Source: a virus. Taken from it: a DNA stretch of 36,364 nucleotides. How positions within the stretch are numbered: position 1 is the first letter of the stretch; the number at the start of each line of letters is the position of its first letter. Both the position numbers and the translations under genes were made by a program. Under the pieces are notes generated by a model that saw only the letters and a program-made list of their open reading frames with translations, was not told the origin of the DNA and did not search any database. The stretch is from positions 1 to 36,364 of the IMG/VR virus record IMGVR_UViG_3300048836_001233; one strand, given 5' to 3'. Shown piece by piece: positions 6,382 through 15,422 of the stretch.

Positions 6382-8133
6382 CTAAAAATCAATCAATGTT
6401 TTTTTAAAGTAGTTACTGTTTATATATAGATTCCATATTGGCCAATTTTTAAAATTCTTTTTTTTCGCTTCATCAAAAGTTTCAAAAATATGCTCAAACT
6501 TTTCAAAATATTCCATCAAGATGTAGGTACAACAAATTGTATCCACATCTTCAAGACTTTTTGATTCTATATCCAGTAAAATTTTTATTTCGTCTTTTGT
6601 TAGAAACCGTTCTCTTTTTATTAGTTGAAATTTATTGACTATATATGAGTTCTTATTCTTGTCGTTTATTTCAGTGCCATTAATCAATTCATTTATAGAA
6701 TTAGCTAAAATTAAAAAATCTTTATTCGATGTTTCATCATATATTTTAATACAACTCAACATGAAAAATTCATAATTAGGGAAAGCCCGGACATCATAAT
6801 ATTTAATCAATTCTTCAGCGGCTTCTTTAAAAAAACCATCAATAGTTTTTACATGCTCCAATGTTGTTAATGCTAAATATCTACTGCAAGGAATGGGAAC
6901 CTCATCATTATGATTCTTTATCATAAAATCTGCTTTAAAAATACTATCTAAAAAAAAGTTATAAGCTTTAAATGACGAACCTTCAGTTTTTTGAAGATAA
7001 ATAAGTTTTGTAGTATTAAAGAGACTTATTATTTGCAAAAATTGATCCTTACCGTTATTAAGTTGAATTTCTTTATTTTCGATAAATAATTTAATTAGTT
7101 TTGCTAGTAACGCATCTTTGTCATTGAGCATTTGCAAAGTCAATGTATCATATTTAATCCGGAAAATATCTAGTAGTTCAAGAGTATTTTCAAATAATAA
7201 AAGACTATTTTCAAAATTGTTACCTAATTTTATTGAAATTTTTTCAAACATGTAATCTTCAATACAAAAGTGCCTGGCTTCCACTAATCCTGACAAAAAA
7301 CGAAAAGCTTTGAGACAGTCTATAAAGAGATTCTCATCATTATAATTAATCTGTATGGATGCAACATTATCAGCAACTTTAATTCTTAAAACAGGATTAA
7401 ATTGAATATATGAGGACCCATCAAGAGCTTTTGTACTGATAATTTCTTCAAAGTAAACTTTTTTATCAATATGAACTTGGCTATTTTTTTTTATACTTAC
7501 GCTACCAAATTTTATATTGCAAGGTATTGTAATATTCTTTTCTTGTTTATATACAAAGCAGTTTTCTGACAATATTGAATCAGCAAACGAACCTTCATTT
7601 ATTGTATCTATAATAAAATCCGCTTCTTCGTTTTTTAATACTTCAATATCAATAATATTATTTACGTTGTACTGTAGTGAACGATTTTTTAAGAAATGAT
7701 GACACCTGCTTTCAAATGACTGAATATTGGCGATTGATTCTAATTTTATAGATATAGATGCATTTTTATTTTTTTTATTATCAAGCATAGCTTTAATTGT
7801 GACCGGAAGTAGTAAACGTAAATAGATTTTATAACATGTTGTTTCAGTAAATATAGGTCTTATAAGGATAATACCTCCTTCCTTATAATAATTTCTCAAA
7901 TCTGTTTTCTTCACAGAAAAAGTTTCTTTTCTTTTAATTTTTCGTTTTGCAGATTTTAATTGAACCGGAATTCTACCCTTTATATTGTCTTTGTTATGAT
8001 TATCTGAATTATAAACAATGATTTCACCATCCCAGGATGGGTATTTATCATTTGAATTTATCATTGGTTCAAACAATAAACTCTGGGAAATAAAATTTTT
8101 AAAAGCAGTTATACCATCATCTTCAATAGTCAT
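6382..8133 (-). CDS. DUF4365-like putative nuclease-domain protein
   Basis: A 583-aa protein. The N-terminal ~150 residues look like a DUF4365 domain with a PD-(D/E)xK nuclease signature: PSWDGEIIVY (acidic pair), then RIPVQLKSAK (Q-x-K) and the DLRNYYKEGGIILIRPIF core strand. The remaining ~430 residues are alpha/beta, AT-rich and unrecognised. It starts 3 nt after the stop of the type IIG enzyme, with GAAGGA as ribosome-binding site inside that gene's end, so the two are translationally coupled. The pairing suggests a partner in defence, for example an extra effector or modifier, rather than a standard restriction subunit. The nuclease fold is inferred from motif spacing; activity is untested. 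Confidence 0.6.
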   Translation of the reverse strand: MTIEDDGITAFKNFISQSLLFEPMINSNDKYPSWDGEIIVYNSDNHNKDNIKGRIPVQLKSAKRKIKRKETFSVKKTDLRNYYKEGGIILIRPIFTETTCYKIYLRLLLPVTIKAMLDNKKNKNASISIKLESIANIQSFESRCHHFLKNRSLQYNVNNIIDIEVLKNEEADFIIDTINEGSFADSILSENCFVYKQEKNITIPCNIKFGSVSIKKNSQVHIDKKVYFEEIISTKALDGSSYIQFNPVLRIKVADNVASIQINYNDENLFIDCLKAFRFLSGLVEARHFCIEDYMFEKISIKLGNNFENSLLLFENTLELLDIFRIKYDTLTLQMLNDKDALLAKLIKLFIENKEIQLNNGKDQFLQIISLFNTTKLIYLQKTEGSSFKAYNFFLDSIFKADFMIKNHNDEVPIPCSRYLALTTLEHVKTIDGFFKEAAEELIKYYDVRAFPNYEFFMLSCIKIYDETSNKDFLILANSINELINGTEINDKNKNSYIVNKFQLIKRERFLTKDEIKILLDIESKSLEDVDTICCTYILMEYFEKFEHIFETFDEAKKKNFKNWPIWNLYINSNYFKKTLIDF

Positions 8134-8136
8134 GAA

Positions 8137-10962
8137 TCAATTTCCTTCAACAATCCTGATCTCTTCGTCAGTAAGCCCATAGAGTTTATAAACAAGATCA
8201 TCTACCAGACTTTCAAGATAAGATATCTTTCTTAAAATTTGTTGTTTTTCATGATCAGTAATCATTTTACTAATTATTTCATTTGATCTAATTATTAATT
8301 CAATATTAGTGGTTATTTTTTCTTCAGTATCTTTATCTGCGATTTTTATAGGCAATGATTTTAACTGACTAACTTTTATTTGCGGAAAAGCATCTGAACC
8401 TTCATCATAAAAATTACGGATAAAATAAGCCATCAATTTACTACCAAGAATACCCGCTAAATATCTTGAAGAAGTATTATCTGATTTGGGCTTTGTTATA
8501 TAGACTTGTTGATCTGCAATAGAGTTTTTTGTTTCCACTGTTAGAACTAGTCTCTCACCAAGAATCTTTCTGGAATAAATACGATCACCTTCAAAAAATT
8601 CAGGCTGTCTAGGCTCAGCTAACCATGGGCCATATTTGATATATTCTGTTTCAATTGTTGGTGTATACCTTTTAAGATCTTTACCGTAGATAAATGGACG
8701 ATAATCATCAAGTTTTTCTTTTGAGTTATAAGGCCTTAATTCAACATCCTTTTGGATTTGCGCACCATTGGAAAAAGCACTTCGTCCATAACCACCAACT
8801 CGATATGGGTGAACGCCTCTTGTAATTTCTGCTAGATCAGATAACGGAACATTATCCAGTTGAATCTTGCATAACAAATCATAACCATTTTGGCCTAATG
8901 ATGTTGAAATAGGTTGATCCCCATTAATAAATTGTTTGACAGGTAAATCAAATTTTTCTTTATAAGTATTTTCTTCAATAGAACTAATTTTAAAAAATTC
9001 GGTTGGGCTTCCCTTTTGCATTGTATAAACGATTGTATCAACAGTAATACCAGGGAAAACATTTTTTGGAACTGTTGTTATTATAAGATTTTTAGAATGT
9101 GAGAGAATAAAATTTCTTGTAGTTTTTGAATAGGTGTTTGTTAACCATACATTTGGAACGATTTGACCGATATATGATTCCGTATTCCCTAGAAGATAAG
9201 ATTTTTCCATAAATATCGAAAACATGTCTAATTGATATGGTGAACTTTTATATTTGTTACCTAAATAATCTTTTTGTAAATCACTAATTCCGAGAGCTTT
9301 CCAATCCCTACCAAAAACATACGGTGGATTTCCAATTACACAATCAAAACCACCGTTAATAAATACTAACGAGAACTCATTATTCCAATCAAAGGGATTA
9401 AGATTCTTTTCTTCATCTCTTGAAATCTCAAATTTACCATCATAAATATCTAATCCGATAAGGCTATTCCCGCATTTAATATTATCAGTCATATCGGGCA
9501 GTACATGCCCTTTTATAAAAAAGAGATCCCGTTCCCCCTTATCAAAACCATCATCGAGCATCTTTAAATATAAACTCATTATTGCAACCTCAGTTGCCTC
9601 CTTGTCTATATCCACTCCAAAAATATTGTCCCTCAAAATCGAACCACGTTTGTCAAGATTGACCTTAAGTTCTCCATCTTTTGTAATGTAATAATCCTTT
9701 TTATAGGCTTTATCAGATTTGTTTTTAGCATACCATTTCGCATGATAATCGAGCAAATAAGAATAAGCTCCGAGAAGAAAGCTTCCGGATCCGCATGCAG
9801 GATCGACAATTTTTATTTTTTTAATCTCTTCCGGATTAAGTCCTTCAATCTTTTTACCAACTGTATTTTCAACAATATAATTTACAATGTATTCCGGAGT
9901 ATAATAAACACCACCTGCTTTCCGCACCTCAATTTTTTCTTCGATTTTTGCCTGATGGTTTTCCGTAAGTCTTATTTTACTGCCGAGAAACTTTTCATAT
10001 ATTCGCCCCAGTATTTCAGGTTCTATAACATCGAATTGGAATGGTGAAACAGGGTAGCACATGTTTTTAATAATATCTTTAATTGTCTTATCATCAACTA
10101 TAAGCTCTTCGGAGAAATGTTTTTTAAAAAGAAGCCCATTGTAAACATTATCAAGTGAGTTGAATAACGGTATTATGCTTTTATAAATGTTTTCCGTTTT
10201 TTTTGTTTTATCAAGTAGACTGTTTTCCGGTTCTATCTCCCGGTCTTCGAGATTACGGATAAACAATAACCGGTCGAGTATTCTCTGTACTGCTTCGTTT
10301 AGTTCATCTACTGCAAGCTCTTTATTTCTTATGGCAATATTTCTCGCCAAATCCTCTCGCCATCCGGTTATCTGCTCAAGGAAATCAACATCCATTGTTT
10401 TAGTATTCTTATCGATTTTACCGCGAAGAGCTTCGATGCTTCCGGCGGCAACTGCTTCTTTTGAAAACGTATCCCAGAGGAGGTCCCAATTATCAAGATA
10501 ACCAGTATAATCAAAACAATGCTTTTTCAACAGTTCACGGTCGGTGTTATTAAAATCGGGTGCTTTTAATACATTGAATACCCGAAACTCTTCAAAGTCA
10601 GTGAGAATTACAATTGGAGCTTTGCCGTTGGTTGAATAAGCGTAACGTTTTGACTGGTAGATTGAGCTTTTATCGTTCACCAGATCGATGCTTGCTTCTT
10701 TAGCCTCTACAAAAAATTTCAACTTTCCGTTTATTTTAAAAGCATAATCTACTTTCTTTGTACCTGAATTATCCTTTTGTGAAAATTCGCGGACAACTTC
10801 ATAATGACTCTTCATGTTCCAGCCGAGGGCTTCAAAAAAAACATCTATATAATTGGAACGTATATTGGTTTCACCATGTCCCTTTTTCTTTAGAACAAGT
10901 GCGTTTTTCTCAAAGTCTTCAACTCGTTGTTCTATGATTTTTCTGCCGGTTTCTTTTTTCAT
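8137..10962 (-). CDS. Type IIG restriction-modification enzyme (Eco57I-like)
   Basis: A 941-aa fusion of endonuclease, N6-adenine methyltransferase and specificity domain. An N-terminal PD-(D/E)xK region has D72 (KKVDYAF) and E86-A-K88 (FFVEAKEA). A helical connector spans ~180-340. The methyltransferase has motif I DPACGSGSF near residue 388 and catalytic motif IV NPPY near 545. The C-terminal ~300 residues carry a target-recognition-like region (DNVPLSDLAEITRGVHPYRVG; IYSRKILGERLVLTVET). The length is normal for the family and no frameshift is seen, so the enzyme looks functional. It lies antisense to the phage early and late operons, an accessory position. In a lysogen it would methylate the host genome and cut incoming unmodified DNA. 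Confidence 0.9.
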   Translation of the reverse strand: MKKETGRKIIEQRVEDFEKNALVLKKKGHGETNIRSNYIDVFFEALGWNMKSHYEVVREFSQKDNSGTKKVDYAFKINGKLKFFVEAKEASIDLVNDKSSIYQSKRYAYSTNGKAPIVILTDFEEFRVFNVLKAPDFNNTDRELLKKHCFDYTGYLDNWDLLWDTFSKEAVAAGSIEALRGKIDKNTKTMDVDFLEQITGWREDLARNIAIRNKELAVDELNEAVQRILDRLLFIRNLEDREIEPENSLLDKTKKTENIYKSIIPLFNSLDNVYNGLLFKKHFSEELIVDDKTIKDIIKNMCYPVSPFQFDVIEPEILGRIYEKFLGSKIRLTENHQAKIEEKIEVRKAGGVYYTPEYIVNYIVENTVGKKIEGLNPEEIKKIKIVDPACGSGSFLLGAYSYLLDYHAKWYAKNKSDKAYKKDYYITKDGELKVNLDKRGSILRDNIFGVDIDKEATEVAIMSLYLKMLDDGFDKGERDLFFIKGHVLPDMTDNIKCGNSLIGLDIYDGKFEISRDEEKNLNPFDWNNEFSLVFINGGFDCVIGNPPYVFGRDWKALGISDLQKDYLGNKYKSSPYQLDMFSIFMEKSYLLGNTESYIGQIVPNVWLTNTYSKTTRNFILSHSKNLIITTVPKNVFPGITVDTIVYTMQKGSPTEFFKISSIEENTYKEKFDLPVKQFINGDQPISTSLGQNGYDLLCKIQLDNVPLSDLAEITRGVHPYRVGGYGRSAFSNGAQIQKDVELRPYNSKEKLDDYRPFIYGKDLKRYTPTIETEYIKYGPWLAEPRQPEFFEGDRIYSRKILGERLVLTVETKNSIADQQVYITKPKSDNTSSRYLAGILGSKLMAYFIRNFYDEGSDAFPQIKVSQLKSLPIKIADKDTEEKITTNIELIIRSNEIISKMITDHEKQQILRKISYLESLVDDLVYKLYGLTDEEIRIVEGN

Positions 10963-11098
10963 TGTTTAACTTCCATTTCTCTTTTTGATAAAAACTAGAA
11001 AAGTATGATGAATTTGCATATACTATTAAGTAGAATTTAATTATCAAGTATTAATTGTTTCTGTGAATAATCCGATACTACCGAAACGAGGAATAATT

Positions 11099-11272
11099 AT
11101 GTATTTAAAAGACTGCAAAAAATGTAAGCACTACATTGTTCATGAAAATTATTCTGTTATGTGCTTTTATTATGAGGATCTTCCGATGGCAAGAACGCTG
11201 CTACCAGGGAACAAAGAAATAGATGGTTTTATCATAGACTGTCCGATTGAGCCGAAGATTGTAAGGCACTGA
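11099..11272 (+). CDS. 57-aa cysteine-containing hypothetical protein
   Basis: The ATG at 11099 follows CGAGGAATAATT; a GTG at 11063 is in frame but has no ribosome-binding site. The protein starts MYLKDCKKCKHYIVHENYSV and has C6-x2-C9, C22 and C48, a pattern that could bind one metal, as seen in short host proteins describing cysteine-knuckle folds. It is the only plus-strand gene in the accessory island. Function unknown. Confidence 0.5.
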   Translation: MYLKDCKKCKHYIVHENYSVMCFYYEDLPMARTLLPGNKEIDGFIIDCPIEPKIVRH

Positions 11273-11347
11273 ATATTACATATTAAATCTTATTTTACCG
11301 ATTAACACATTAGTTCTCCGAACAGACAACGATAACATTTAAAATCA

Positions 11348-12217
11348 TTAAAAGCGAAACTTATTAGAACTCCGTCTAATTTTCTTGCAATTTAAACAAA
11401 TAGTTGCATGATATTTTTTATTTGTTTTTTTATCAATTCTCATTTCAAAATTTACGCCCCTTGATTCTGCCGTTTTAATTTCATTTTCGTTGAAATCAAT
11501 TGAATTATGAATACCAAAAACATGATTTACTTTTATATAACTTGTTATTTTTAGCCTCAAACAACCTTGACAGATCTCAGGGAAAACCATTATTTCTCTT
11601 GTTATCTTATTATTTTTATAATTTGAACATTGTTGATTAAGGCAAAAATTAACAATATCTGGATCGACAATTTTTTTTTCAATATCATATAAATCTTCTT
11701 CAGATGACAAATTTATCTGTATAAGAATTATATTATTCATTGTATAAAATTCTAAAACCTGTTCTTCCGGCTTATGCGAAACCACAATTTCAATAACAGC
11801 AATTACATTTTCTTCTTTATCCAATAAAGCAATATCAGGCTGACAAACTTTCAAATTATATTCTTCTTTTATTGATGCAACATTTTCCAATAAATTTCCA
11901 GAATGTTTGACATAACAATAATTACAAATCCAATTCATTACTAATGTTTTATTATCTGATCGATATTTTTCAAATAAATCAATTAACATCTTTTTAAATG
12001 AATAGTGTAAAACACCTTCGGGCGTACAATTTGTGGTTAATTCATTATGAGCAAAATGAGGTCGCTTTGATCCTTTACCAGTTTTACCGCTTTTTCTTAA
12101 AATCAAATCATTATTACATAAAGGGCAATAATAACTTATCCCCTTTTTCGCATTGTCAATGTGAATCAGATTACCGTTTTTATCTAAAGCTGTTGTATAT
12201 AATATTTCTTTAACCAT
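11348..12217 (-). CDS. CoiA-like nuclease-domain protein
   Basis: A 289-aa protein resembling the CoiA/competence-nuclease family. A zinc-binding N-terminal part has C31-x2-C34 followed by PHFAH (H54, H57) and H71. A PD-(D/E)xK-type core has QPDIALLD (D128) and AVIEIVVSHKP (E143). Additional Cys pairs (98/101; further pairs near 192-220 and 275) suggest more zinc sites. CoiA proteins are tied to DNA uptake and recombination; phage- and island-borne relatives are mostly uncharacterised and a defence or mobility role is possible. It is followed 14 nt upstream on the genome by a membrane-protein gene in the same orientation. Activity is inferred only from motifs. Confidence 0.65.
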   Translation of the reverse strand: MVKEILYTTALDKNGNLIHIDNAKKGISYYCPLCNNDLILRKSGKTGKGSKRPHFAHNELTTNCTPEGVLHYSFKKMLIDLFEKYRSDNKTLVMNWICNYCYVKHSGNLLENVASIKEEYNLKVCQPDIALLDKEENVIAVIEIVVSHKPEEQVLEFYTMNNIILIQINLSSEEDLYDIEKKIVDPDIVNFCLNQQCSNYKNNKITREIMVFPEICQGCLRLKITSYIKVNHVFGIHNSIDFNENEIKTAESRGVNFEMRIDKKTNKKYHATICLNCKKIRRSSNKFRF

Positions 12218-12231
12218 AATTATTTATAATA

Positions 12232-12888
12232 TCAAAAAAAATTTATAATAATCTCCAAGAATTGATTATAACCTAAAACTATTGTCATAATGCCACTGAC
12301 AAACCCAATCAACGCAATTATTCCAGTTATTACTTTAAAAATTCTATTACCAACAAAAGCATCAAAGATTCTCTCAGTAATAATACCAAACATCAAAAAA
12401 ATCATAAATGGTACTGAAAGAATTTTGCCCCAACCTGTTTTATATAAAATAATCGGATTTTTCATACTACTAATAATATCATGTATCTTTTTTTCATAAT
12501 CTCCAGCATTTCTTAATAATGCATCATTGACATATCCTGCTAATTGTAATGCTTGCGATCTTAAAACTGGCTGTGATAGATATGTTTTAATCTGTCCTAA
12601 TCCAGTTAGTATTAAAGTATAGTTATTTATTATACCTCTATCAAATGGTTGCTGAACGGTCATCAATCCTTGACGACCTAATTGACTTTGCATCTGATTT
12701 GAATTTTTTATCATATAACTGTATGATTCAAAATCTGTTCCATAGCTTTTTATGTAGATATTGAATTTATTTAGGAAAGTGTTAACAAACGACAATTTTT
12801 CTTCGCATCGATTTTTATCTAGCAATTGTGCTATTAATGAAACAATGATTGGAACAACAATCCAAAAAATTGAAATTATGTATCTCAT
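12232..12888 (-). CDS. Three-helix membrane protein, hypothetical
   Basis: A 218-aa protein with one N-terminal membrane segment (residues ~4-23, ISIFWIVVPIIVSLIAQLL), a hydrophilic middle domain (~25-150) and two C-terminal segments around 155-175 and 188-210. The middle contains helices with QSQLGRQGLMTVQQ and a Leu-rich stretch. No family is recognised. It lies 14 nt upstream of the CoiA-like gene on the same strand, so the two are probably co-transcribed. A membrane protein paired with a nuclease-like protein would fit an abortive-infection arrangement, but this is speculation. Confidence 0.6.
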   Translation of the reverse strand: MRYIISIFWIVVPIIVSLIAQLLDKNRCEEKLSFVNTFLNKFNIYIKSYGTDFESYSYMIKNSNQMQSQLGRQGLMTVQQPFDRGIINNYTLILTGLGQIKTYLSQPVLRSQALQLAGYVNDALLRNAGDYEKKIHDIISSMKNPIILYKTGWGKILSVPFMIFLMFGIITERIFDAFVGNRIFKVITGIIALIGFVSGIMTIVLGYNQFLEIIINFF

Positions 12889-13032
12889 GTTTTCCCTCTT
12901 TGATAATTTAGCCGATGTGTCATTCCAGAATGTTTTCTATGTCACCGGAATTCATTTGCACATTACGTATAAGCTTTATTATGTACTTTTGCCCTGTTTA
13001 CAGTTAACGTTTTTTTAATTAAATATCTATAA

Positions 13033-13220
13033 TTAAACTTTAGTTAATCTTGTATCAACCTTAGCAAAGTATTCCGATAATGATTTATTTACTCGGATGT
13101 ATTCGTCAGAAATTAAATTTTCCTTCAAAATGGTCTTCTCTAAAATTGCTATTTCATCATGAGAATAATAACGATTTAATATCTCTACCACCTTTACATC
13201 ATCTAGTATGATTTTAAAAA
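13033..13220 (-). pseudogene. Out-of-frame 3' extension of the membrane/TPR-like gene
   Basis: Past the stop at 13203, the -1 frame stays open and reads like the rest of the same protein: DDVKVVEILNRYYSHDEIAI, then LEKTILKENLISDEYIRVNK and an ending DTRLTKV at 13033. Joining at the run of six A (plus strand, 13216-13221) would give an extended C-terminus of about 60 residues. No start codon with a ribosome-binding site is visible for it alone. It is either a one-base loss in a homopolymer (real or sequencing error) or a -1 frameshift product; the run reads TTTTTTA on the coding strand, a slippery-type heptamer. Confidence 0.55.
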
Positions 13221-14108
13221 ATCTCTTGATGAAATAAGACTACCGGCAACTTGATCTTTATAAATAGAATTTAATAAATTGTAAGCCATATCTTTATTAC
13301 CAATATGATATTCGCATAGGGCAAGGTAATTTTGATAAAGTGAATTATCACTTGGGAATTTCTTTTTATATAGTTTTATTATTTTTTTGCATTTTGAAAA
13401 TTGGAAAGAATAATAATAAAATTGAATTTTGTATAAAATACAATCCCTGTTATAAAATTTATTTTTAGTTAAAACTATATTTTGCAAAGTTGTAAAAAGT
13501 TCATATAGTTTGAAAAAATTGTCCACTCTATAATAAATTATTGAAACAAGAGGATATAACTTTTGTCCTCCTATAATAAATTCTGCATTTTTGCTTGCTA
13601 TATCTTCATCGTAATCGTATCTTTTTAATTCCTCCCTTATTTGTTCTAATAGTAATATCTCTTTTGATGAAACATATTGACTAAAATTAAAAATCTTACT
13701 GATTAAAAGATCAATTTTATTTGAATTTTCATAAATCTCTTCACCTATAGGTATTAAGTATTTATTTACATTGGAATCAAATAAATAATTTTCATTTAAA
13801 CATTTATTTTGAAGACCTAATTTAATGTTATTTTTGGTTAATTTATTACCTCTAATTTTATCTTGGAAATATGATGGTGAGTTTTTATGATGCATCATTA
13901 TTAAATCAAAAATGTGAAACAAACTAGTATAGACATATAATAAATCTACTTCTATAACGGGTCGAAGTTTTCTTTTTCTATTATTCCGGGGTAGATATGA
14001 AAAAACTAGCCAAAAAATTAATGCCGATATAATCGATAATAAAAGTGGATAGAAAAAAATACTATTCTTAGCCCAACAATTAAGTTCTTGAATTATTTTT
14101 ATAAACAT
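13203..14108 (-). CDS. Membrane-anchored protein with helical repeats, probably truncated by frameshift
   Basis: A 301-aa product with one membrane segment at residues ~16-39 (SIFFYPLLLSIISALIFWLVFSYL), a basic stop-transfer (RNNRKRKLR) and a long helical cytosolic region. Residues ~225-290 look like TPR repeats (KIQFYYYSFQFSKCKKIIKLYKK; YQNYLALCEYHIGNKDMAYNLL). The reading frame stops soon after a T6 run, and the -1 frame continues a plausible C-terminus to 13033. The start follows AAAGGTTAAAG. No family is recognised. It lies next to an attC-like repeat and a YaaC-like gene within the AT-rich minus-strand island. Confidence 0.55.
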   Translation of the reverse strand: MFIKIIQELNCWAKNSIFFYPLLLSIISALIFWLVFSYLPRNNRKRKLRPVIEVDLLYVYTSLFHIFDLIMMHHKNSPSYFQDKIRGNKLTKNNIKLGLQNKCLNENYLFDSNVNKYLIPIGEEIYENSNKIDLLISKIFNFSQYVSSKEILLLEQIREELKRYDYDEDIASKNAEFIIGGQKLYPLVSIIYYRVDNFFKLYELFTTLQNIVLTKNKFYNRDCILYKIQFYYYSFQFSKCKKIIKLYKKKFPSDNSLYQNYLALCEYHIGNKDMAYNLLNSIYKDQVAGSLISSRDFLKSY

Positions 14109-14219
14109 CTTTAACCTTTTAGCTTTAATTATTGAAGCATCATTTAGTGTAGCTTTAATATTTTTTGCATACCACTATTCAATGCCAGTTTAACTGTATA
14201 TTATCACCTTATTACATTC

Positions 14220-14343
14220 ACATGGCAATTGCACATAACACCCTGCTTGCCGATGTTGCACGACCTTTTGCGTAATGTTGTGAAGGCCAAGCCGATACTC
14301 CGACGCAGCGTTGTAAGCGTTGTTATGCGTAGTTTGCATCAAA
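14220..14343. repeat. attC-like imperfect inverted repeat element
   Basis: An imperfectly palindromic stretch about 105-110 bp long, bounded by CACATAAC near 14226 and GTTGTTATGCG at 14319-14329. These ends are inversely related, as are the core sites of integron attC elements, and the length is in the attC range. About 43 bp of it (14286-14328) recur at 35153-35197 with roughly 85% identity. It lies immediately 3' of the YaaC-like gene, which is where a cassette carries its attC. No integron integrase is in the window, so the call rests on form only. Confidence 0.45.
14323..14340 (+). repeat. Left arm of 18-bp inverted repeat flanking YaaC-like gene
   Basis: TTATGCGTAGTTTGCATC here and, on the other strand at 15418-15401, TTATGCGTAATTTGCATC: 17 of 18 match. 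The arms closely bracket one gene (its stop is 3 nt away, its start 13 nt from the other arm). This would fit cassette boundaries or the ends of a small mobile unit. Confidence 0.7.
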
Positions 14344-15387
14344 TTAAGATCTATGCAACGTACCAGTTGGATAAATCATATGAAACTCTTCAGTTATAAA
14401 ATTAAGAAAATAATTTGGGAATGAACGATTCATCATTGAAAGTGATTTTTTTAACTCCCAATATTTTTCTTTTTTAGAAATAATTTCCAACCAATGTCTA
14501 GGATAATATCTTACAAGGTTACTTGCAATAAATGATATCATATAAAGAATTTCAATCTGATAAAATGGTAATTTTGTTGAATCATTTGCTTCCACAAAAG
14601 GTACTATAAAACTTTCATTATTAAATCGTTTCTCTGGTACAAACTCAGGCAATTCTTCAATATCATCAAATTCAAAAAAAATTGGAAAGCCGGCCATACT
14701 TACAACAAATACATTATGAGTTTGAAATTTTTCAAAATTAAACTTTGCATAATTACTTTTTGCTATTTCGAAAGTCTCTTTTTCTTGTTTTCCATGCAAT
14801 CTTATTGCAATATGAAATTCTTTTTTAATATGTTGATCATCAGCTTTTTTTAGAAAATTAATTTTTGATATTGGCATTGCATTCGAATACCCATAATCAA
14901 ACAAATCAATATTGCTTGATAACAATTCTTTCAAAGAAATAATTTTATTTAAATATAATTCTTTACTTATTGGTCTTGGCAACGATTGTATTAAATAATA
15001 AAATGTTCCTTCTTGAATTCTTACTTTAATGTTTTCTAATCCGATTATTTTTGGATCATCAATCACTATCTGTAATCCATGACCATGCTTTAGTGATTCG
15101 TTATTCAATCGAGTTTGAATTAAAACTAATATTTTACTTAAGGTCGAAAATGAATAGAATTGTAATAATGGTGAAGACTCTATCATTGTATTAGTAGATG
15201 CAATATATAGATCATGGCTTTGTTTTAAATAGTAGTGAAACATCTCATAAGTATCAGGCTTATAACAATAGCTCTTTATTGTATTTAATTTTTCAGGATA
15301 TAGGCAAAGTGGTATCAAATCCCAAAGTTCTTTAATTGGATTCTCATTCATCCAAAGGTTATCTTTAAAATTATAAGTTAAATACAT
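14344..15387 (-). CDS. YaaC-like protein
   Basis: A 347-aa protein resembling the YaaC family (named from a Bacillus subtilis protein of unknown function; relatives occur in many accessory regions). Hallmarks are NPIKELWDLIPLCLY near the start, YYLKQSHDLYIASTNTMIESSPLLQFYSFSTLSK at ~52-84, HGHGLQIV at ~101-108 and, near the end, ISFIASNLVRYYPRHWLEII. It is fully helical in appearance and lacks catalytic motifs. The start follows AAGGA. It is a single-gene unit enclosed by an 18-bp inverted repeat, with an attC-like element downstream. The role is unknown; the setting suggests mobile cargo, possibly defence. Confidence 0.6.
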   Translation of the reverse strand: MYLTYNFKDNLWMNENPIKELWDLIPLCLYPEKLNTIKSYCYKPDTYEMFHYYLKQSHDLYIASTNTMIESSPLLQFYSFSTLSKILVLIQTRLNNESLKHGHGLQIVIDDPKIIGLENIKVRIQEGTFYYLIQSLPRPISKELYLNKIISLKELLSSNIDLFDYGYSNAMPISKINFLKKADDQHIKKEFHIAIRLHGKQEKETFEIAKSNYAKFNFEKFQTHNVFVVSMAGFPIFFEFDDIEELPEFVPEKRFNNESFIVPFVEANDSTKLPFYQIEILYMISFIASNLVRYYPRHWLEIISKKEKYWELKKSLSMMNRSFPNYFLNFITEEFHMIYPTGTLHRS

Positions 15388-15400
15388 AAATTATCCTTAT

Positions 15401-15418
15401 GATGCAAATTACGCATAA
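15401..15418 (-). repeat. Right arm of 18-bp inverted repeat flanking YaaC-like gene
   Basis: The partner of 14323-14340 (17 of 18 bp). It lies 13 nt before the YaaC-like start codon and immediately beside another perfect inverted repeat at 15423-15450. On the minus strand it reads GCGTTATGCG, as at the 3' end of many integron attC sites. Confidence 0.7.
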
Positions 15419-15422
15419 CGCA

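Noticed and set aside
10963-11098. Divergent promoters between the restriction gene and the 57-aa gene
   Set aside because: TTGATA and TTGCAT can be found but neither has a -10 at acceptable spacing, so I do not call a specific promoter.
12761-13018. Plus-strand frame beside the membrane-protein genes
   Set aside because: It overlaps the start of a better-supported membrane protein and has no ribosome-binding site; Phe/Leu content is typical of AT-rich antisense.
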